DNA of 64,000 bases from Hydrogenimonas urashimensis. Lineage in GTDB: Bacteria; Campylobacterota; Campylobacteria; Campylobacterales; Hydrogenimonadaceae. Both the position numbers and the translations under genes were made by a program. Under the pieces are notes generated by a model that was given only the letters and a program-made list of their open reading frames with translations, was not told the origin of the DNA and did no database searches. This document shows positions 27,493-37,264 of this stretch, piece by piece. Positions within the stretch are counted from its first letter, which is position 1, and every line of letters starts with the position of its first letter. Location: contig NZ_AP023212.1 of assembly GCF_016593255.1 (NCBI RefSeq), positions 918,001 through 982,000 of the forward strand, written 5' to 3'.

Positions 27493-28689
27493 GTGGTGAA
27501 GAAAAAAATACTTTTTCTTGGCGCATCTGTTTCCCAACTTCCCGTCATAAAATATGCAAAAAAAGCGGGTCATTACATTATTACCTGCGATTACATGCCG
27601 GAAAATCCCGGAAATGCTTTGGCAAATGAATATTACAATATCAGCACCATTGACAAAGAAGCTGTTTTGCAACTGGCAACGAAGTTAAAAATCGATGCTA
27701 TCGTTTCCTTCGCTTCCGATGTCAATATTGTCACACAATCTTATGTAGCCAACAGGCTCGGACTCCCTTCCAACCCTTACGAATCGGTTATGACTTTGAC
27801 ACGAAAAGATCGTTTCCGCTCTTTTCTTAAAAAACATGGCTTCAATGTTCCTCGGTCACAAGGATTCTCAAATTACAAAGATGCGGCTGCTTTCGCAAAT
27901 ACCATAAATTATCCGCTTATCATCAAGCCCACAGATGCTGCAGGGAGCATGGGAGTAACCAAAATAGACAGTAAATCCGAACTGAAAAAGGCATTTGATT
28001 ATGCCATGCAATTTTCAAGAGAAAAAAAAGTGATTCTTGAGGAGTTCATTCAACGCAAAGGCTTTCAAGTCGGCGGCGATGGATTCATAGAAAACGGGAA
28101 ATTGGCTTTTAAAGCATGGACAAACGCACACTTCAATGATGCATGCAATCCTTTGATTCCCATTGGTACCAGTTTTCCCTCAATTCATGACAAAAGCAAA
28201 CTGGAATATGCCCATCGGGAGTTTCAAAGATTGTTTGATCTTCTCAAACTCAAAAGCGGCGCGGTGAATTTTGAATTTATTTTCGATCAAAACGACAATC
28301 TTTACATTATCGAAGTTGGACCCCGCAATGGGGGCAACCTCATTCCGGAGGTCACCCATTATGCCACGGGAGTCAATCTGATCGAATGTACAGTCAAAGC
28401 AGCGCTTGGAATACAGTGTGAATTGAAAAAGCGAGAGACAGACAAATACTTTTCATATTATGTCATTCATTCTGAAAAAAATGGGGTTTTGCAGAAGATT
28501 CAATTCGACTCGGAGATAGAAGAGAATATTGTAGAAAAACATCTTTTCAAAAAAGAAGGTGACAATGTAAATCGCTATGAAAATGCAAAACAGCAACTTG
28601 GAATTGTGATTTTGAGATTTTCATCACAGGATGAAATGATAAACAAGATGGAAAATATGCAACAATATATCAAGATCTTTATAAAATGA
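27493..28689 (+). CDS. ATP-grasp ligase
   Basis: A 398-residue ATP-grasp enzyme. The N-terminal Rossmann-like part is KILFLGASVSQLPVIKYA, the ATP loop is IIKPTDAAGSMGV, the adenine/hinge strand is VILEEFI, and the Mg site is EVGPRNGGN. Enzymes of this class join a carboxylate to an amine by an acyl phosphate. With the flanking aminotransferase genes, it is a good candidate for linking an amino acid or other acid to an amino sugar. Start is one of two adjacent GTG codons (27493 or 27496). It overlaps the next gene by 4 bases. Confidence 0.85.
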   Translation: MVKKKILFLGASVSQLPVIKYAKKAGHYIITCDYMPENPGNALANEYYNISTIDKEAVLQLATKLKIDAIVSFASDVNIVTQSYVANRLGLPSNPYESVMTLTRKDRFRSFLKKHGFNVPRSQGFSNYKDAAAFANTINYPLIIKPTDAAGSMGVTKIDSKSELKKAFDYAMQFSREKKVILEEFIQRKGFQVGGDGFIENGKLAFKAWTNAHFNDACNPLIPIGTSFPSIHDKSKLEYAHREFQRLFDLLKLKSGAVNFEFIFDQNDNLYIIEVGPRNGGNLIPEVTHYATGVNLIECTVKAALGIQCELKKRETDKYFSYYVIHSEKNGVLQKIQFDSEIEENIVEKHLFKKEGDNVNRYENAKQQLGIVILRFSSQDEMINKMENMQQYIKIFIK

Positions 28690-29363
28690 AAACTGAAAAA
28701 TTCACTATTTTGGGAGCTTGCAAAGTTTCAATAGGCTATATATTGGATTGTCTATATAGTCAATACAAAAACAACTCCAGAATCTTCGTCGACATTATTC
28801 ACAATCTACCCCTGGAAGAAAATCAGTATGCCGCGTTGGATTTCATTCATCCATCGATTTCTGTAAGAGAGTTGTGGTATGACGATTGGAAACCCAACGG
28901 AAACGAACAGTTGATTTTATCCGGCATGGCCCCTTCTACCAAACGGAAAATATTCCATTTTTTCTATAAACATTTTGGAATCGATAGATATAACTATATC
29001 TCAGTTATTCACAAAACCGCATATGTTTCTCACGGTGTAAAAATAGAAAAACCGGTACTGTTGACCGGAGGATCCATCATAGAACATTATGTAGAACTTG
29101 AAAAATTCGTATCGGTATTTACAAAAACCGTTGTGGCACATCACTCCCGCATCAAAGCTTTCAGTTCGATACTCATGGGAAGCAACATCGCAGGGTTTTG
29201 TTCCATTGGCGGCAATGTCATTATAGGTATGGGCTCGAATATTTTCAATCGCGTATCGATAGGAGACAATACTTTTATCGGTGGCGGTTCAGTCGTAACA
29301 AAATCGATTCCAGCAGATGCCATAGCATATGGCATTCCTGCCAAAATCGTAAGACATTCATAA
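28686..29363 (+). CDS. NeuD-like sugar acyltransferase (hexapeptide repeat)
   Basis: A 225-residue protein. The N-terminal part (about 1-110) resembles the nucleotide-binding part of NeuD/PglD-type enzymes, though without a clean Rossmann loop. The left-handed beta-helix follows, with hexapeptide runs (VVAHHSRIKAF, SIGGNVIIGMGSNIFN, SIGDNTFIGGGSVV). It ends AYGIPAKIVRH, usual for sugar acetyltransferases. The likely job is N- or O-acylation of a nucleotide-linked amino sugar. Confidence 0.8.
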   Translation: MKTEKFTILGACKVSIGYILDCLYSQYKNNSRIFVDIIHNLPLEENQYAALDFIHPSISVRELWYDDWKPNGNEQLILSGMAPSTKRKIFHFFYKHFGIDRYNYISVIHKTAYVSHGVKIEKPVLLTGGSIIEHYVELEKFVSVFTKTVVAHHSRIKAFSSILMGSNIAGFCSIGGNVIIGMGSNIFNRVSIGDNTFIGGGSVVTKSIPADAIAYGIPAKIVRHS

Positions 29364-29372
29364 GGCCAACAG

Positions 29373-30839
29373 ATGGATAATCTGAAATCGACCGGAATCA
29401 AAGCCTTTATATGGAACCTAACAGGAAAACTTGCAAGACACGGCACCAGTTTCATAGTCACGATTTTTTTGGCAAGGTTATTGGATCCATCGGCTTTTGG
29501 ATTGATAGCTATAGTGATGATGATTGTCATGGTCGCCATGGTATTTACAGATGTAGGGCTGGGTGGTGCTTTGATCCAACGGAGAAGAATTCTGCCTATT
29601 CATTACAGTTCAGTCTTTTATTTCAATATATTTGTAGGAGCAGTCCTTACTCTCATAACCTTTCTCTCGGCTGATTGGATCAGCAGTTTTTTTCATAATC
29701 CAAAACTGATACCTCTCATTCAGGCGGTCGCCTTTCTTTATCTTATTAATTCTTTCAGTGCTGTGCAGACAAACAAATTCAAAAAAGAGATCAATTTCAA
29801 GGCATTGACAAAATCCGATGTACTTTCTTCCGTATTCAGTGGAATAATAGGTGTTGCATTGGCATTTCTTGGGGCAGGTGTCTGGAGCCTTGTAGCCCAG
29901 GTCCTTTTAAAAAGTATTTTTTACAATATCATAATCTGGCACCTTTCCGACTGGTCCCCGACTCTAAACTTTTCATTCAAAGCATTGCGGCAATTGTGGA
30001 AATTCGGTTTTCACATGTTTTTATCTTCTCTTCTTGAAACCATTTTTTCCCGTCTTGACGTTCTTATTATCGGTAAACTTTTCTCTTCGGCTACACTGGG
30101 ATTTTTTGATCAGGCCAAACGCCTCAACAATCTTGTTACCCAATATTCATCCGGAAGTCTTATGAGCGTTCTTTTTCCCATATTGAGCAAACTGCAAAAT
30201 GATTTGCCCCGATTCCAGAACACCTCTATCAAAATACTTGAATTGATCAGCTTTGTAGTTTTTTTTCTTATCGGAGGCCTCTACCTGGTTTCGGAAGAGC
30301 TTATCGTTTTCCTCTTTTCCGACAAATGGCTTCCTTCTGTCGATTATTTCCGAATTCTCATGTTGAGTGGTTTTGGATATCCTGTCAGCGCCCTTCTTGT
30401 AAACATTTTGAAAGGCCATGGTAATTCAAAAGATTTTTTCATTCTTGAAATTTACAAAAAAATTATGACATTGGCGAATTTTTATATCGGGTTCATGTTT
30501 GGAATCAAAGGATATCTGTATGGAAAAGTCATTGTGACATTTCTGGGAGTCTCTTTAAATATATTTTACGCATCAAAAGAGATAAAACTTGCAACAAAAG
30601 CATTTTTTAAACCTATTTTGTTGCAAATGGGTATTTCTTTGTTATCTGTGTCTTTTGTTTTATTGATTATCTTTTACCTGCCAATAGATAATCTTCTTAT
30701 ATCTTTTCTGTTTAAAGGATTTACTTTTTTCTTTTTCTACATTCTTTTCAATGCCATCCTTAAAACCGATTCTTATGAAAATTTTCGACGCCAAATACTA
30801 CACTTAAAAAATCTTGGAGTACAGTATGTCAAAAAATAA
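29373..30839 (+). CDS. wzx: Wzx-type polysaccharide flippase (MOP superfamily)
   Basis: A 488-residue integral membrane protein with about 12-14 hydrophobic segments. It opens GIKAFIWNLTGKLARHGTSFIVTIFLARLLDP, then GLGGALIQRR, as in the lipopolysaccharide-export (RfbX/WzxC-like) branch of the MOP family. It would flip the undecaprenyl-linked repeat unit across the inner membrane. The 3' end overlaps the next gene by 14 bases. The symbol is by role. Confidence 0.85.
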   Translation: MDNLKSTGIKAFIWNLTGKLARHGTSFIVTIFLARLLDPSAFGLIAIVMMIVMVAMVFTDVGLGGALIQRRRILPIHYSSVFYFNIFVGAVLTLITFLSADWISSFFHNPKLIPLIQAVAFLYLINSFSAVQTNKFKKEINFKALTKSDVLSSVFSGIIGVALAFLGAGVWSLVAQVLLKSIFYNIIIWHLSDWSPTLNFSFKALRQLWKFGFHMFLSSLLETIFSRLDVLIIGKLFSSATLGFFDQAKRLNNLVTQYSSGSLMSVLFPILSKLQNDLPRFQNTSIKILELISFVVFFLIGGLYLVSEELIVFLFSDKWLPSVDYFRILMLSGFGYPVSALLVNILKGHGNSKDFFILEIYKKIMTLANFYIGFMFGIKGYLYGKVIVTFLGVSLNIFYASKEIKLATKAFFKPILLQMGISLLSVSFVLLIIFYLPIDNLLISFLFKGFTFFFFYILFNAILKTDSYENFRRQILHLKNLGVQYVKK

Positions 30840-31824
30840 TACAGATGAAATTCTTGTTAGCATTCCCATGCTAGCTTATAATCATGAAGAATATATTGCT
30901 GAAGCTATTGATTCTGTGCTAATGCAACAGGTAAATTTTAATTATGAAATTATCATCGGAGAGGACTGCTCCACGGACAATACCAGACAGATTGTGCTGG
31001 ATTATCAAAAAAAATATCCAGATAAAATCAAACTGATACTGCATGAAAAAAATGTGGGCATGGAAGCAAATGCAGACACGGTTTTTAAAGCTTGTAAAGG
31101 TAAATACATTGCCCCATTAGAGGGAGATGATTACTGGATAGACCCACATAAACTTCAAATACAAGTGGATATGATGCGACAATATCCGGAGTGTCATATA
31201 AGTTTTCATCCTGCAGAAGTCCGGTATGGTTTTGAACGTAAAGGAAAAGTCATTGCTCAGCATGCCAATGAAAACAAAATTTTCTCATTATCGGAAATTA
31301 TTCGAGGTGGGGGAGGATTTTGCCCAACAGCATCCACCATGTATTTAAAGGCAGCAAAAGAAAATTTTCCAAAATTCAAAAACAAACCACTTGGTGATTA
31401 TTATACACAAATTTTCGCCTCTCAGAACGGAGGCGCTTTATATATAAACAGGGTTATGTCTGTTTATCGAAAAGGCGCAAAAAGTTCATGGTCATCTTCT
31501 ATGAAAAATCTTGAAAAAAGAGAAAAATGGTCAAAAGAAATCATAGCATTCTTTTATGAACTAGATGAATATTTTGACAATAAGTATCAAAAAGAAATAT
31601 TTGAAAAAATTTCTAATCATTATTATAGAATGGCTCAATTTTACTTCCACCTGGGATTTTATCATAACTTTAAACAATGTATTGAATTAAGCTACAAGCA
31701 TTTCCCTTACAATTCACCAACATATTTGTTATATTATCATTTTAGATCCAATCCCAAAATAATCAATTATTTAAAAAAAATTTATAAAAAAATTTTCCAT
31801 AAAGGAGCCAATCATGAGAATTAA
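30826..31824 (+). CDS. GT2 family glycosyltransferase
   Basis: A 332-residue GT-A enzyme. VSIPMLAYNHEEYIAEAIDSV opens the nucleotide fold; IIGEDCSTDNT and the D-x-D-like EGDDYW are the family marks. The C-terminal helices lack a membrane segment. It would add one sugar to the lipid-linked repeat unit at the cytosolic face. The ATG at 30826 has GGAG upstream. It overlaps the acyltransferase gene by 11 bases. From here to 36857 the DNA is very AT-rich. Confidence 0.85.
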   Translation: MSKNNTDEILVSIPMLAYNHEEYIAEAIDSVLMQQVNFNYEIIIGEDCSTDNTRQIVLDYQKKYPDKIKLILHEKNVGMEANADTVFKACKGKYIAPLEGDDYWIDPHKLQIQVDMMRQYPECHISFHPAEVRYGFERKGKVIAQHANENKIFSLSEIIRGGGGFCPTASTMYLKAAKENFPKFKNKPLGDYYTQIFASQNGGALYINRVMSVYRKGAKSSWSSSMKNLEKREKWSKEIIAFFYELDEYFDNKYQKEIFEKISNHYYRMAQFYFHLGFYHNFKQCIELSYKHFPYNSPTYLLYYHFRSNPKIINYLKKIYKKIFHKGANHEN

Positions 31825-32335
31825 AACGATTATGAATCTAATTTATAGACATTTAATTAGTTGTAATAAACTTGCCCAAAAAGAAGGTGTTCGTTTTGGA
31901 AAAAATTGCCAATTTAACACAAAAATATTTGGCACTGAACCTTATCTTATTGAAATAGGAGACAACTTTTATTCTTCTAGAAATGTAAAGTTTGTGACAC
32001 ATGATGGAAGTGTCAATGTCATAAGAAATCTTTATCCAGAATATAAAAATATTGATCTATTTGACAAAATTATTATAGGTAATAATGTTTTCATAGGCAT
32101 AAATGCAACAATTTTACCTGGTAGTACAATTGGAGACAATGTTATTGTTGGTGCAAATAGTTTAGTAAAGGGGACTCTAAATTCCAATAGTGTCTATGCA
32201 GGAAATCCAGTAAGATATATTTGTTCAATAGAAGAATATTTACAAAAACACAAAAATAAATTTGATTTTACAAAGAATATGAGCAAGAAAGAGAAAAAAA
32301 AATATTTGATGGAAAAGTTTAAAATAGGTTCATGA
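31814..32335 (+). CDS. hexapeptide acyltransferase (sugar O-acetyltransferase type)
   Basis: A 173-residue left-handed beta-helix protein. Seen: FGKNCQFN, EIGDNFYSSRNVKFVTHDG (substrate/active-site loop), then IIGNNVFIGINATILPGSTIGDNVIVGANS and YAGNPVRYI. This is the layout of CatB/MaA-type O-acetyltransferases. It probably acetylates a sugar of the repeat unit. An A9 homopolymer lies at 32294-32302 near the 3' end. Confidence 0.82.
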   Translation: MRIKTIMNLIYRHLISCNKLAQKEGVRFGKNCQFNTKIFGTEPYLIEIGDNFYSSRNVKFVTHDGSVNVIRNLYPEYKNIDLFDKIIIGNNVFIGINATILPGSTIGDNVIVGANSLVKGTLNSNSVYAGNPVRYICSIEEYLQKHKNKFDFTKNMSKKEKKKYLMEKFKIGS

Positions 32336-32358
32336 ATAAAAACAAAAGGAAGTAAATA

Positions 32359-33450
32359 TTGAAAATAGTAATGTTTATTTATTCATTGTCTGGGGGCGGT
32401 GCAGAAAGGGTTATGGTGTCACTTGCGAATTATTGGGTTCAAAAAAACAATGAAGTATCAATTTTTACTATAAAAAAAGATAATCAAATTGCTTACAACT
32501 TACATAAAAAAATTAAAATTTGTAGTTTAGGTATTGATACAGAATCAAATAATTTTACAAAAGCTTTTCTTTTTAATATAAAAAGAATTAATATTTTTTC
32601 TAATGTCATGAAAAAGGAACAGCCTGATATAGTAATAAGTTTTAATACAACAGCGAATATATTAACAACAATTGCTGCAAAAATCACAAATACTCCCATT
32701 ATAATTTCAGAAAGAACTTACCATAAACGTGTACAGACAGGAATTTGGAAATTTTTATCACGTTTGACATACCCTCTTTCAAATGGTTTAGTAGTTCTAT
32801 CACCGGAAGATTATGAATATTACAATTTTCATCCAAATCGGATAATTATAAAAAATCCAATAGGTATTCAACCTCCAACCAACATCAAACTGGAAGAAAA
32901 AGAAAATATTATACTTGGTGTAGGTAGATTGCATAAGGTTAAAGGCTTCGATATGCTTATTGAAGCTTTTGCAAAAACACAAAACAAAAATTGGAAATTA
33001 ATAATATTGGGTGAAGGATCCGAACGCAAAAATCTAGAAACATTGATATACAAATTTAAATTAAGTTCGAAAATCAAATTAGTAGGACAGGTTAATGATG
33101 TACATACTTATTATAAAAAGGCATCCTTATTTGTATTGTCATCGAGAAATGAGGGTTTTCCAAATGCATTGGTAGAAGCTATGGCATATGGTTGCGCTCC
33201 TATTAGTTTTGATTGCAAAACAGGTCCTAATACCATTATTAAGCAAAATGACAATGGTGTACTCATTGAAGCCGCAAATATTGAAATGCTTTCAAAGGAA
33301 TTAAATTGCTTGATGAATAACAAAGAAAAAAGATTAAGTTACGGAAAAAAAGCAATGGAAATCAGTAAAGAATTAAATATTAGCAGTATCAGCAAACAAT
33401 GGGAACAGTTTATTGAAAATATTTTGGGGAAAAAGAATCTAAAAAATTAA
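32359..33450 (+). CDS. GT4 family glycosyltransferase
   Basis: A 363-residue GT-B enzyme. The N-terminal loop is SLSGGGAERVM; the donor-binding part has GVGRLHKVKGFDMLI, ILGEGSER and the EX7E region SSRNEGFPNALVEAMAYG. It would act at the cytosolic face on the lipid-linked repeat. The TTG start at 32359 has an AAGGAAG site upstream. It is the first of three GT4 enzymes in this stretch. Confidence 0.87.
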   Translation: MKIVMFIYSLSGGGAERVMVSLANYWVQKNNEVSIFTIKKDNQIAYNLHKKIKICSLGIDTESNNFTKAFLFNIKRINIFSNVMKKEQPDIVISFNTTANILTTIAAKITNTPIIISERTYHKRVQTGIWKFLSRLTYPLSNGLVVLSPEDYEYYNFHPNRIIIKNPIGIQPPTNIKLEEKENIILGVGRLHKVKGFDMLIEAFAKTQNKNWKLIILGEGSERKNLETLIYKFKLSSKIKLVGQVNDVHTYYKKASLFVLSSRNEGFPNALVEAMAYGCAPISFDCKTGPNTIIKQNDNGVLIEAANIEMLSKELNCLMNNKEKRLSYGKKAMEISKELNISSISKQWEQFIENILGKKNLKN

Positions 33451-33465
33451 CATAAAAGGCCCGTA

Positions 33466-34545
33466 ATGAAAAGAAAGAAAGTACTTTTTATCATTCCATC
33501 CATGCGAGGAGGGGGTGCTGAAAAAGTTATTTCAATTATTTTGAAAAAAATTGATAAAAAAAAATTTGAGCCAATACTTGTGTTACTGGAAAAAAAAGGC
33601 AAATTCTTAGAAGAACTTCCCCCTATTAAAATAATAGACCTGAAAACTCCGAGAGCAAGATATGCTTTGTTCCAAATAATACGAGTAATTTACTTGGAAA
33701 AACCAGAAATAGTTTTTACAACATTAGGGCATCTAAATTTAATTATCGCATTAATTCGTCCACTTTTTTCAAAAAGTATAAAATTTATTGCACGTGAATC
33801 AAATACTGTAAGTGTACAGAATCAAACAGAAAAATATCCTATAATTTTCAATTTTCTATATCGTAATATTTATAATAATTTTGACAAGATTATTTGTCAA
33901 TCTGAATATATGAAAAATGATTTAATAATAAATTATAAAATCAAAAAAAATAAAATTGTTGTGATAAACAATCCAGTCGATATAGATGATATTGAAAAAA
34001 AATCAAATGATTTTAAGCCAGAATGTTACAACAACAACATGATTAATCTTGTAGCAATAGGAAGACTTGTATATCAAAAAGGGTTCGATCTTTTAATTAA
34101 AGCATTCGCTAAACTCGATAAGAAATATACCTTAACCATCCTTGGCAATGGGCCTTTGAGAAATGAGTTAGAGAGGTTGGCTCAAAATTATTCTATCAAT
34201 GAGAGGATAAAATTAGTTGGATTTCAAAAAAACCCTTATCCTTATATGAAAAACGCTGATTTTTTAGTATTAAGTTCTAGATATGAAGGGTTTCCCAATG
34301 TTGTTCTTGAGGCTAATTGTTGTGGTATCCCCGTTATAGCATTTAACTGTCCTGGAGGCACTAATGAAATTATCAAGAACGAATTAAATGGCTTTTTATG
34401 TTCTTGTTCTGATATTGAAGATCTTACTTTTAATATTCAAAAAGCAGTCAATTACAAATTCAATGCTTCTTTAATAAAAGAATATATTAAAATTAATTAC
34501 AATACTAACTATATTGTTCAATTATACGAAAAAGAGATGGAATGA
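33466..34545 (+). CDS. GT4 family glycosyltransferase
   Basis: A 359-residue GT-B enzyme with RGGGAEKVISI near the N-terminus and AIGRLVYQKGFDLLI, LGNGPLR, SSRYEGFPNVVLEANCCG in the donor domain. It is a paralog of the gene just upstream but clearly diverged. An A9 run at 33556-33564 is a possible slippage site. The 3' end overlaps the polymerase gene by 4 bases. Confidence 0.87.
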   Translation: MKRKKVLFIIPSMRGGGAEKVISIILKKIDKKKFEPILVLLEKKGKFLEELPPIKIIDLKTPRARYALFQIIRVIYLEKPEIVFTTLGHLNLIIALIRPLFSKSIKFIARESNTVSVQNQTEKYPIIFNFLYRNIYNNFDKIICQSEYMKNDLIINYKIKKNKIVVINNPVDIDDIEKKSNDFKPECYNNNMINLVAIGRLVYQKGFDLLIKAFAKLDKKYTLTILGNGPLRNELERLAQNYSINERIKLVGFQKNPYPYMKNADFLVLSSRYEGFPNVVLEANCCGIPVIAFNCPGGTNEIIKNELNGFLCSCSDIEDLTFNIQKAVNYKFNASLIKEYIKINYNTNYIVQLYEKEME

Positions 34546-35732
34546 ATCATCAATTAAGTAAAATAATTTTATTTGTTTTTACTTTACTTATATATTCCAA
34601 TGTAATTAATTTTTATCAAACAACACATTTAATCGGAATTACGTACACACAAATTATAATTCTTTTATGTTTACTTGTTATTTTTTTTGTTTTTCAAAAT
34701 CATGATTTCTCTTTTTTTAAAATAGCATTATATAAATGGATATTTTTTTATTTGTTTCTTCTACTACTTTGGTATATATTCCCATCAAATGAATTAAATA
34801 TCCTAGAATTTAGAAAAAAATTATTAAGTATATTTTCATTATTTATTTTTGTAATATTTATCTACCAAGATAACAATAAACTATCTACTGTAAGATGGGC
34901 GATTTTTATAGTGACAATCATATCCGTGTTTAACAACGTATATGAATTTTTTAATCCAGGATCATTTTTGCCTTTGGGATCCCCTCATTATATTCCTGGA
35001 CGTTCTTCCGGTTTTTATATGAATCCAGCTACATCTGGAAAAATCATATTACTAGGTTCAATCCTTTCATACGGTTTAGTTCCTAAAAAATATAGAATAT
35101 TTTACTTTTTTTTGATTTTTATTGGGATTTTATTCACATTTTCTCGCTCAGCTTTAATTGCATTTATTTTATTTTATTTTATTCTTTCATTTTATAAAGA
35201 AATTGATTTTAAATATTCTTTTATTTTTCCGATAATAATTGTATCTGTCTTAACAATTTCAATGCCCTATTTGCAAAACTATATTCAAACAAATATTCAA
35301 GGCTCATCCAATATACTTAATAGAATTTCCTGGTTTACAAATCCAGAAAAGCATTCAGATTACAGCGCAGAAGAAAGATTGGATGTTGCTAATAAAGCTC
35401 TCTATTTGTTTGAAACACATCCTTTTTTAGGAAAAGGTTTAGGTGCAACTCGACACTGGAATGAACGTGTTTCTGCTCATAATATTTATCTTACCAATAT
35501 GGCGGAGTTCGGAATAATTGGCCTTTTTATATTCCCTTTATTATTATATTCATTAATATATAGATGTGGCAAGAATGTTCAAAAGACTATGTATACGTAT
35601 GTACTTGTTGTCTTTTTTTTAGGTTTTTTTTCTCATATGTTATTGGATGAATTCACATCGTTGTATGCGTATGCAATTTTAGCAAATTTGGGTTTTAAAA
35701 ATTTCAATATCGAACTATCAAAAAAGGAATAA
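34542..35732 (+). CDS. wzy: Wzy-type O-antigen/polysaccharide polymerase (or ligase)
   Basis: A 396-residue membrane protein with about ten helices and a large periplasmic loop around residues 255-310, where SWFTNPEKHSDYSAEERLD and HPFLGKGLGATRHWNE lie. The loop ends AHNIYLTNMAEFGIIG. This Hx6-type motif belongs to the Wzy_C/WaaL fold. Placement among GT genes with wzx favours polymerase over ligase, but sequence alone does not separate the two. Confidence 0.75.
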   Translation: MNHQLSKIILFVFTLLIYSNVINFYQTTHLIGITYTQIIILLCLLVIFFVFQNHDFSFFKIALYKWIFFYLFLLLLWYIFPSNELNILEFRKKLLSIFSLFIFVIFIYQDNNKLSTVRWAIFIVTIISVFNNVYEFFNPGSFLPLGSPHYIPGRSSGFYMNPATSGKIILLGSILSYGLVPKKYRIFYFFLIFIGILFTFSRSALIAFILFYFILSFYKEIDFKYSFIFPIIIVSVLTISMPYLQNYIQTNIQGSSNILNRISWFTNPEKHSDYSAEERLDVANKALYLFETHPFLGKGLGATRHWNERVSAHNIYLTNMAEFGIIGLFIFPLLLYSLIYRCGKNVQKTMYTYVLVVFFLGFFSHMLLDEFTSLYAYAILANLGFKNFNIELSKKE

Positions 35733-35783
35733 ATAATTCTTCAAATACGATAAATCAATTATACAAAAATAGGAATAAACAAC

Positions 35784-36857
35784 ATGATGCAAAATAAAAA
35801 AATTAATGTTTTACAAATCATAACCGGATTGGGTATAGGAGGGGCAGAAAGAGTAGTATTAGATTTGGCCACAAATTTGAACCAGAAAAAATTTAATATT
35901 TTTGTTGTTTCATTATCCAAAAAAGTTGAGATGTTAAATGCTTTTAAAACACAAAATATCAATACAATTACTTTAAATAAAAATAATGCTTTTAAAGATT
36001 TTATTGAAATAATATTTTTTTTAAATAATTATATTAAAAAAAATAATATTGATCTTATACATGCCCACATGACTCATGCAATGCTAGTTTCCAGTGTTTT
36101 AAAAATTTTAAATCCTAAATTGAAAATAATATTTACTTCTCATAATATTAATATTGGTTCCAGAAAAAGAGAGTTTTTGTTATATCTTACCAAATCGTTA
36201 AGGTCTGTAGATATACTCTTTTCAAAAGACCAATTCAAATATTTTTACAAAAAGAATTATAAAATAATTCCAAATGGCATAGATATAAAAAAATATTTAA
36301 TTTCTACTCAAAAGTTTGACAAATTCACTTTTCTTTCTGTTGGACGTTTGGAAAAACAAAAAAATCATTTATTACTATTAGAGTGTTCAAAGAAATTAAA
36401 AGAAAGAGGGAAAAGATTTCAAGTACTTATTGCAGGAAAGGGCAAGCTTCGGAAAAATTTGGAAAGAAATATAATACAAAACAACCTTGAAAATCATGTT
36501 TATTTACTTGGATCACGATCTGATATTCCAGAATTAATGGCAAAATCTCATGTTTTTGTAATGCCTTCTTTATGGGAGGGATTGCCTATTGTATTGCTTG
36601 AAGCTGGTGCAAGTAAATTACCAATTTTAACTACACCTGTAGGTTCAATACCATCATTAGTAAATGATTCGTGTGGCTACCTTTCAACTTTAAATGACTT
36701 CTGTAATTCCATGGAATTAATATTAGATAATTACAATATTGCTATAAACAAAGCAACTAAAATGCAAAAGATTATTAAAGATACCTATTCAATCAATGGC
36801 ATAACAAAAAAACATGAAAAAATATATGAAAATATTTTATTTAAAAAGAATATATAA
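35784..36857 (+). CDS. GT4 family glycosyltransferase
   Basis: A 357-residue GT-B enzyme with GLGIGGAERVVLDLA at the N-terminus and SVGRLEKQKNHLLL, IAGKGKLR, MPSLWEGLPIVLLEAGA in the donor domain. It is the last intact gene of the AT-rich plus-strand operon; IS debris begins about 110 bases after it. Confidence 0.87.
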   Translation: MMQNKKINVLQIITGLGIGGAERVVLDLATNLNQKKFNIFVVSLSKKVEMLNAFKTQNINTITLNKNNAFKDFIEIIFFLNNYIKKNNIDLIHAHMTHAMLVSSVLKILNPKLKIIFTSHNINIGSRKREFLLYLTKSLRSVDILFSKDQFKYFYKKNYKIIPNGIDIKKYLISTQKFDKFTFLSVGRLEKQKNHLLLLECSKKLKERGKRFQVLIAGKGKLRKNLERNIIQNNLENHVYLLGSRSDIPELMAKSHVFVMPSLWEGLPIVLLEAGASKLPILTTPVGSIPSLVNDSCGYLSTLNDFCNSMELILDNYNIAINKATKMQKIIKDTYSINGITKKHEKIYENILFKKNI

Positions 36858-36966
36858 TTGATTTTAAATAGTGTGTTGGCGCCGGCCCCATTAGGACACC
36901 CTGTCGGAATAGATTGATAGGATCAATAAATGTCCATAATTTACCTTCCCGATGCGTCAACGTCAA

Positions 36967-37251
36967 GGGTAATCCCCCCATTTTTCACCACTTCCAAAAG
37001 TAGAGTCTAAGCCACAATGGGAACCTTCTGCCTTGGCGAAATACCACCGAGCGCCGTATGGGGACGCTCGTTATTATACACCCATAGCCATCTGGTGGCA
37101 TATTCCTGTACCTCTTCGATCGTTTCGAACAGGTGTTGATTGAGCCCGTCGTATCGGACAGTACGATTGTAGCGTTCAATGTAAGCGTTCTGCTGAAGCT
37201 TACCGGGTTGGATATAATCGATCACGATATTTCATTTTTTGGCCCAGTTGT
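36967..37251 (-). mobile_element. IS3-family element A, 3' fragment with its terminal repeat
   Basis: On the minus strand this is the C-terminal part of an IS3 OrfB (YIQPGKLQQNAYIERYNRTV, NNERPHTALGGISP). Just before it, NWAKK is followed by an in-frame stop. The outer end at 36967-37004 has CCCCCC and CTTCCAAAAGTAGAG. A very similar end in inverse orientation lies at 41613-41650. The rest of element A is missing or replaced by element B. Confidence 0.7.
37007..37225 (-). pseudogene. IS3 OrfB C-terminal remnant (element A)
   Basis: A 72-codon open stretch encoding the end of a DDE transposase, including the third catalytic acid region (NAYIERYNR) and the typical tail NNERPHTALGG. There is no N-terminal catalytic part, so it is not functional. 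Confidence 0.75.
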
Positions 37252-37264
37252 AATGACTCCTCTC

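Noticed and set aside
32294-33564. A9 runs at 32294-32302 and 33556-33564 as phase-variation switches
   Set aside because: A9 tracts are expected by chance in DNA this AT-rich, and Campylobacterota switches are usually longer G/C tracts. No frameshift is present in this copy.
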